64,000 nucleotides of DNA from Niallia sp052318935 (GTDB lineage Bacteria; Bacillota; Bacilli; Bacillales; Cytobacillaceae). Both the position numbers and the translations under genes were made by a program. Shown piece by piece: positions 60,673-64,000 of this stretch (position 1 is its first letter; each line of letters begins with the position of its first letter). The stretch lies in assembly GCA_052318935.1 (NCBI GenBank), contig JBQRKO010000002.1; one strand, written 5' to 3'. The notes under the pieces are model-generated. The model saw nothing but the letters and a program-made list of their open reading frames with translations. It made no database searches and was not told where the DNA came from.

Positions 60673-60700
60673 TTGACTTGTTTTGTAATTTAGTTACAAT
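60673..60700 (+). promoter_or_regulatory. promoter with MerR-like operator dyad
   Basis: TTGACT (60673) is followed by TACAAT (60695, 16-base spacer) or AATATA (60698, 19-base spacer). The dyad TTGTAA-N5-TTACAA (60683-60699) sits between the boxes. It faces the CMD/MFS operon. Confidence 0.6.
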
Positions 60701-60735
60701 ATACGTAAGTAATATACATTAAGGAGGTGGCTTAT

Positions 60736-61044
60736 TTGACGAAAAATCCTGATTATGAGCTGTTTAAAAAAGAATTTCCAGAACAGGCTAGAGTATTTGG
60801 TGAATTATTTCAAGCTGTGAGTTGTCATGCATTAGATGAAAAAACGAAGCAATTAGTATATCTCGGTATATTAACGGCAAATCGGTATGCCCCAGCTATA
60901 CGAGTACATATTACGAAAGCATTAGAAGCAGGAGCAACAGCGGAAGAAATAAAAGAAGCCATGATGTTGGCAATCCCTGCAGGTGGCCTTTGTGATTTTC
61001 TTTCTATACTTCCAGAGATGCTGGATGAGCTAAACAAAAATTAG
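60736..61044 (+). CDS. carboxymuconolactone decarboxylase (AhpD-like) family protein
   Basis: The protein has 102 residues from the TTG at 60736, 8 bases after AAGGAGG; the frame upstream includes the ribosome site. It has the CMD fold pattern ALDEKTKQLVYLGILTANRYAPAIRVHITKALEAGATAEEIKEAM (about 28-72). The CxxC thiols of AhpD peroxidases are replaced: the position reads RYAPAIRVH, so a thiol-peroxidase role is unlikely. The single Cys is earlier (VSCHAL). It is in an operon with an MFS exporter 13 bases downstream. Confidence 0.88.
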   Translation: MTKNPDYELFKKEFPEQARVFGELFQAVSCHALDEKTKQLVYLGILTANRYAPAIRVHITKALEAGATAEEIKEAMMLAIPAGGLCDFLSILPEMLDELNKN

Positions 61045-61057
61045 GGAGGTTTTACTT

Positions 61058-62251
61058 TTGGACGAATTGGCAAGTATTCAACATACAGTGAAGGAACAAA
61101 ACTACTCATTTATTACAGCTATTTTATTTTGGTGTGGTCTTGTAGTTGTATCAAGTCTTTACCTAACCATTCCGCTACTTTCTATTTTTTCTAATAACTT
61201 TGATGTTACGGTTGCAGAAGCTGCTTGGACTAGCAGCGCTTTTTCCTTATTTTATGGCGTAAGTTCCTTATTTTACGGGCCTTTGTCTGATCGTTATGGG
61301 CGGAAACAAATTATTATATTAGGCTTAATTGTATTAACAGTTGTTTCTCCTATCTTAGGTTTTTTCGATAATTTATCTGCCTTAATTATCCTTCGAAGCA
61401 TACAAGGAATTGCAGCGGCAACTTTTGCGCCAGTTGCTATATCTTACATTGTCGAAAGATTCCCTGTTAATAAAAGAGTAACGGCGATTGGATTTGTAAG
61501 TTCCAGTTTTTTAATGGCGGGGATTGTTGGGCAGGTTTTTAGCAGTTTAGTTACGCAGTTTTTAGGCTGGCAAAGTGTTTTTTATTGGATTGGGGCAATT
61601 TATTTAGCAACAGCAGTCCTTGTTGCTTTTTTCATCCCAAAAGGAGATATTCAAAACAAAAATGGAAATTTGCTCAGCTCTTTTAAACTGATAAGTTCGA
61701 TCGAAGAGAAAAAAACATTAAGTCTTAGTTATCTCATTACGGTTACGCTGTTACTTGCTTTCGTTGGAATGTATACGGCATTAGGGAGTTATTTAATCGA
61801 CAATTTTGGATTAAGCAGCCAACAAATTCTTTCCATTCGTTCTGTTGGTATTTTCGGTATGTTATTATCACCGTTTGTAGGGAGGTTCGTTGCCAAATTA
61901 GGGATTTATTATGTCCTTCGTGGAGGATTAGCACTTGCCGTTATTGGTCTGTCCTTGCTTGGTATTAGTTCAAATCTTCCTATACTGATCGTCATGAGCA
62001 TTATCTTTGTCAGCGGTATATCTATTACAGTACCTACTCTTATATCATTAGTGGGGCAAATTAGCGGAAAAGCAGCAGGAATTGGTGTTTCTCTTTACAC
62101 ATTTATTTTATTTATCGGGGCTACGTTAGGACCAAATATTGCCATTACCCTTTTAAAAAGCGGCAGCTATATTTTAACATTTGAATTTCTGGCATTTCTG
62201 CTTAGTATTAGTTTGCTTGTTTCATTTATAATGAAAAGTCAACGAACTTAA
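61058..62251 (+). CDS. MFS transporter (YnfM/AraJ-like, 12 TM)
   Basis: The protein has 397 residues from a TTG with GGGAGG upstream. Twelve hydrophobic segments are visible. Motif A reads GPLSDRYGRKQIIILGL (about 73-89). The motif-C-like stretch IQGIAAATFAPVAISYIVERFP (about 117-138) fits sugar-efflux and drug-efflux MFS proteins of the AraJ/YnfM type. It is the second gene of the CMD operon and is controlled by the divergent MerR gene. Substrate unknown. Confidence 0.92.
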   Translation: MDELASIQHTVKEQNYSFITAILFWCGLVVVSSLYLTIPLLSIFSNNFDVTVAEAAWTSSAFSLFYGVSSLFYGPLSDRYGRKQIIILGLIVLTVVSPILGFFDNLSALIILRSIQGIAAATFAPVAISYIVERFPVNKRVTAIGFVSSSFLMAGIVGQVFSSLVTQFLGWQSVFYWIGAIYLATAVLVAFFIPKGDIQNKNGNLLSSFKLISSIEEKKTLSLSYLITVTLLLAFVGMYTALGSYLIDNFGLSSQQILSIRSVGIFGMLLSPFVGRFVAKLGIYYVLRGGLALAVIGLSLLGISSNLPILIVMSIIFVSGISITVPTLISLVGQISGKAAGIGVSLYTFILFIGATLGPNIAITLLKSGSYILTFEFLAFLLSISLLVSFIMKSQRT

Positions 62252-62269
62252 ATTTTTTTATCAGTGAAA

Positions 62270-62298
62270 AAGAGACTTGTAAGCTTCTCACACGTCTC
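62270..62298 (-). terminator. terminator of spo0M
   Basis: GAGAC...GT and AC...GTCTC arms enclose a short loop; on the minus strand CTTTTTCAC follows. Confidence 0.7.
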
Positions 62299-62310
62299 CA
62301 ATTAAATTCT

Positions 62311-63081
62311 TTAAGCATGTTGATCCATGATGGCATATAACTTTTGTTTCAAAACTGGTATTTCTTCGTCTGTAATCGTTACTCTCACAAACCGTTCATC
62401 CATATCAAAAGCTTCCGCAAATAACCCTCCTAAACCTCTTGCCTTTTTATCAATTTGAACAAGGATTTCCAGCCTATTTTCCTGAATGGATAAAAGCAAT
62501 AGTTCTATTTCGTCCAGTCTGCCGTAAAAAGGACTTGTAACCGGCTTGTATTCTAGTTCCTGTAAAAAAGGTAATTGCTTTCTTTCATGAAAGGAAGCTG
62601 CTTTGCATCCTACTTCTCTTAATTGAAATCCTAACTCGGAAACTGTATTTAGTAGACTCGATAGCAAATGATTTGCTTTTACTTCCAAATAATCATTGTC
62701 AGTAGGATCGATGGCATTTTTTATATCTAATCCAGTTGAAATCCAAACCTTTGTTTTTCCCATTGTAAGAGGGGTATACGGTGATAATACAAATGAAAAA
62801 GGAATATTTTTCTGTTCATTTACGCCAATTGTCAGCTGTTTCGCTGCTAAAAAGGAGTCAACAACTGCTGTATCCGTATATTTTTTATCATCCGCTTCTC
62901 TTTCAAAGGTTGCATTAACTCGCAAATAAATCTTATCAATGTTTTGTTGTACGTTCCCTCCCTTGATGATAATTTCTCCGTTTACCATACTTCCAGGAGA
63001 TAATACTTGTTGATGCAATACCGTATCTACTTTTGCTGCCCCAATTCCGACACTTGCTAATGCTTTTTGAAAAAATGACAT
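62311..63081 (-). CDS. spo0M: sporulation-control protein Spo0M
   Basis: The protein has 256 residues, typical Spo0M length. It opens MSFFQKALASVGIGAAKVDTVLHQ and carries an arrestin-like double beta-sandwich: VLSPGSMVNGEIIIKGG, IDKIYLRVNATFERE and NIPFSFVLSPYTPLT (about 96-110). It ends with VTITDEEIPVLKQKLYAIMDQ. In B. subtilis Spo0M affects the Spo0A phosphorelay and cell envelope. Its ATG lies 2 bases after the kinase stop, so the two genes form an operon. Confidence 0.95.
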   Translation of the reverse strand: MSFFQKALASVGIGAAKVDTVLHQQVLSPGSMVNGEIIIKGGNVQQNIDKIYLRVNATFEREADDKKYTDTAVVDSFLAAKQLTIGVNEQKNIPFSFVLSPYTPLTMGKTKVWISTGLDIKNAIDPTDNDYLEVKANHLLSSLLNTVSELGFQLREVGCKAASFHERKQLPFLQELEYKPVTSPFYGRLDEIELLLLSIQENRLEILVQIDKKARGLGGLFAEAFDMDERFVRVTITDEEIPVLKQKLYAIMDQHA

Positions 63082-63083
63082 TC

Positions 63084-63848
63084 CTATTCCTCCTCTAAAT
63101 TTATTTGTTGTATAAAAGCTTTTTTTAATTGATGACTATTTTTAAAAGGTTCTTCGATTGTTAAAAGTTTTTTGATGATATGTTTCGCTTCATCTGATAT
63201 TGGCAGTTCCTCTTGCCAGCTCGTTTCTTTTTTATTATTTTCCGGCTCATAAGTGGAATAAAATAAAAATAATAATATATGGCCAATGCCAGTAAAATCA
63301 TATTGGAACATAGAATCATCGTTATTTTTACATATAGCAGCCAATCCAAAGTCAATGATGTTAGGACGATTATTTACCATTATTATGTTTGGAATATGTA
63401 AATCTCGGTGTGCTATTTCATTGCTGTGTAAATAATCAACCAATTCAAGCAGTTCCAGGCCAAAAAGAAAGGTTTGCTTTTCATTCCATTTATTTTGGTC
63501 ATCAAATAAGTATTTTTCAAGTGTCTTTCCTTTTTTGAATTCCATTGTAAAATAAGGTATTTTCCCATCGATAAACCCGCTGTCGTAAAATGATGGAAAG
63601 CTTTTATGCTCTATTTTTTGCAAGATTTCCTGTTCTTGCTGAAATCTTTGTTGTTCTTTTTTTCGTAATCTTTTATGAAATCTGAGCGTTTTTAAGACAA
63701 CATCCTCTTTTTTCAAAAAATCATAAACAATATACGTATAGCCATACCCTCCCCTTGCTAAGAAGAATTGTACTTTGTATCGATTATTTAAGATCGTGTT
63801 GACTTTAAATGGTTTTTCTATATACTTAAAAAGTTTACTAAGTTTCAC
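63084..63848 (-). CDS. Hanks-type Ser/Thr protein kinase
   Basis: The protein has 254 residues from a GTG at 63848. The kinase core is complete: glycine loop LARGGYGYTYIV (about 30-41), catalytic Lys in VVLKTLR (about 53), Glu in EQEILQKIEH, HRDLHIPNIIMV (catalytic loop, about 148-159) and IIDFGLA (metal Asp, about 166-172). There is no transmembrane or PASTA segment, so it is a soluble kinase like YrzF/PrkD types. Its stop is 2 bases before spo0M, which makes a functional link with Spo0M likely. Substrates unknown. Confidence 0.9.
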   Translation of the reverse strand: MKLSKLFKYIEKPFKVNTILNNRYKVQFFLARGGYGYTYIVYDFLKKEDVVLKTLRFHKRLRKKEQQRFQQEQEILQKIEHKSFPSFYDSGFIDGKIPYFTMEFKKGKTLEKYLFDDQNKWNEKQTFLFGLELLELVDYLHSNEIAHRDLHIPNIIMVNNRPNIIDFGLAAICKNNDDSMFQYDFTGIGHILLFLFYSTYEPENNKKETSWQEELPISDEAKHIIKKLLTIEEPFKNSHQLKKAFIQQINLEEE

Positions 63849-64000
63849 TTAACTACTAAAGAAACTTGATGAAGAATGTTTTCTTCTTTTTCCCTTATAA
63901 TAGTGATGGCCTCTATTCTGGTAATACTTATTTTTATGTGAGTTTCTCCATCGATCGCTGCTAGAAGAAGAATATCTGTAATGACTGCTTTTCCCAAAAA
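63849..64000 (-). CDS. partial ORF, Ser/Lys/His-rich C-terminal tail
   Basis: A frame open from the window edge to TAA at 63849 encodes about 49 residues rich in Ser, His, Tyr, Arg and Lys (SSHYRYSSSSSDRWRN at its start, KHSSSSFFSS at its end). It looks like the C-terminus of a small basic spore-coat-like protein. A second frame, ending in a TGA that overlaps the kinase GTG, is also open and more hydrophobic. I prefer the Ser-rich frame but cannot exclude the other, because the N-terminus is outside the window. Confidence 0.4.
   Translation of the reverse strand, partial: FGKSSHYRYSSSSSDRWRNSHKNKYYQNRGHHYYKGKRRKHSSSSFFSS

Noticed and set aside
1..64000. CRISPR array, prophage, rRNA operon or restriction-modification system
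   Set aside because: No regularly spaced identical repeats with unique spacers, no phage structural genes, no rRNA signature and no methylase motifs were seen on either strand.

Overview
The window is a 64 kb chromosomal segment from a low-GC, endospore-forming Bacillaceae bacterium. The evidence is strong AGGAGG ribosome binding sites, frequent TTG/GTG starts, AT-rich intergenic DNA, an FMN riboswitch of the Bacillus type, and spore-linked genes (Spo0M, a GerT-like coat protein, Ku/LigD, YkoN/YkoP/YkoQ-like proteins). The exact genus cannot be fixed from sequence alone; a Niallia/Bacillus circulans-like species is a guess.

Layout. 1-7400: the start of a secreted M1-type metallopeptidase, a DUF4163/DUF3298 secreted protein, a LysR regulator followed by a CidA/CidB pair, and several small conserved proteins. 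7505-8017: a large composite repeat. 8100-11740: two cold-shock proteins flanking the DEAD-box helicase CshA, then folD. 12700-15730: a PAP2 phosphatase, then ku divergent from a LigD-type polymerase gene that has lost its ligase catalytic domain. 15900-20000: a PQQ-type sugar dehydrogenase lipoprotein, an MBL-fold hydrolase, a tiny ORF with a non-canonical start, and an SDR oxidoreductase. 20366-22942: a large GH32 levanase-like enzyme of visibly higher GC with a doubly nested inserted module. 23911-30458: a stand-alone ATP-dependent DNA ligase, an alpha/beta hydrolase, an EEP-family phosphatase, and ykoP-, ykoQ- and ykoN-like genes. In B. subtilis those three lie next to ykoU (ligD) and ykoV (ku), so this looks like a scattered version of that forespore DNA-repair locus.

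30525-36800: a higher-GC MerR/MFS efflux unit with a textbook 19-bp-spacer MerR promoter, an AlkD-like repair protein, a nuclease lipoprotein, dapF and a YuxH-like EAL/HDOD protein. 36997-39621: a riboflavin operon under an FMN riboswitch that keeps ribE, ribB and ribH but lacks ribD and the GTP cyclohydrolase II half of ribBA. 39786-46980: EcsC, a membrane protein, a YdcF protein, DUF4870, DedA, a GNAT protein with an elaborate structured leader, and a MATE exporter. 47691-57415: two spore-type small-heat-shock-like proteins, a GNAT protein, a CAP-domain protein with a tandem repeat array, a zinc-ribbon protein, a CobW GTPase, a CtpA/CtpB protease, a VanY carboxypeptidase, deoD and a 42-residue small protein. 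57676-64000: a MocR/EamA divergent pair, a MerR/CMD/MFS divergent unit, and a kinase-spo0M operon.

The most distinctive features are a family of roughly 160-290 bp imperfect palindromic repeats seen at nine or more intergenic sites, some nested inside one another with visible target duplications; the two-gene arrangement of NHEJ ligase and polymerase functions; the halved riboflavin operon; the nested GH32 enzyme; and the candidate attenuator in front of the GNAT gene at 44875.
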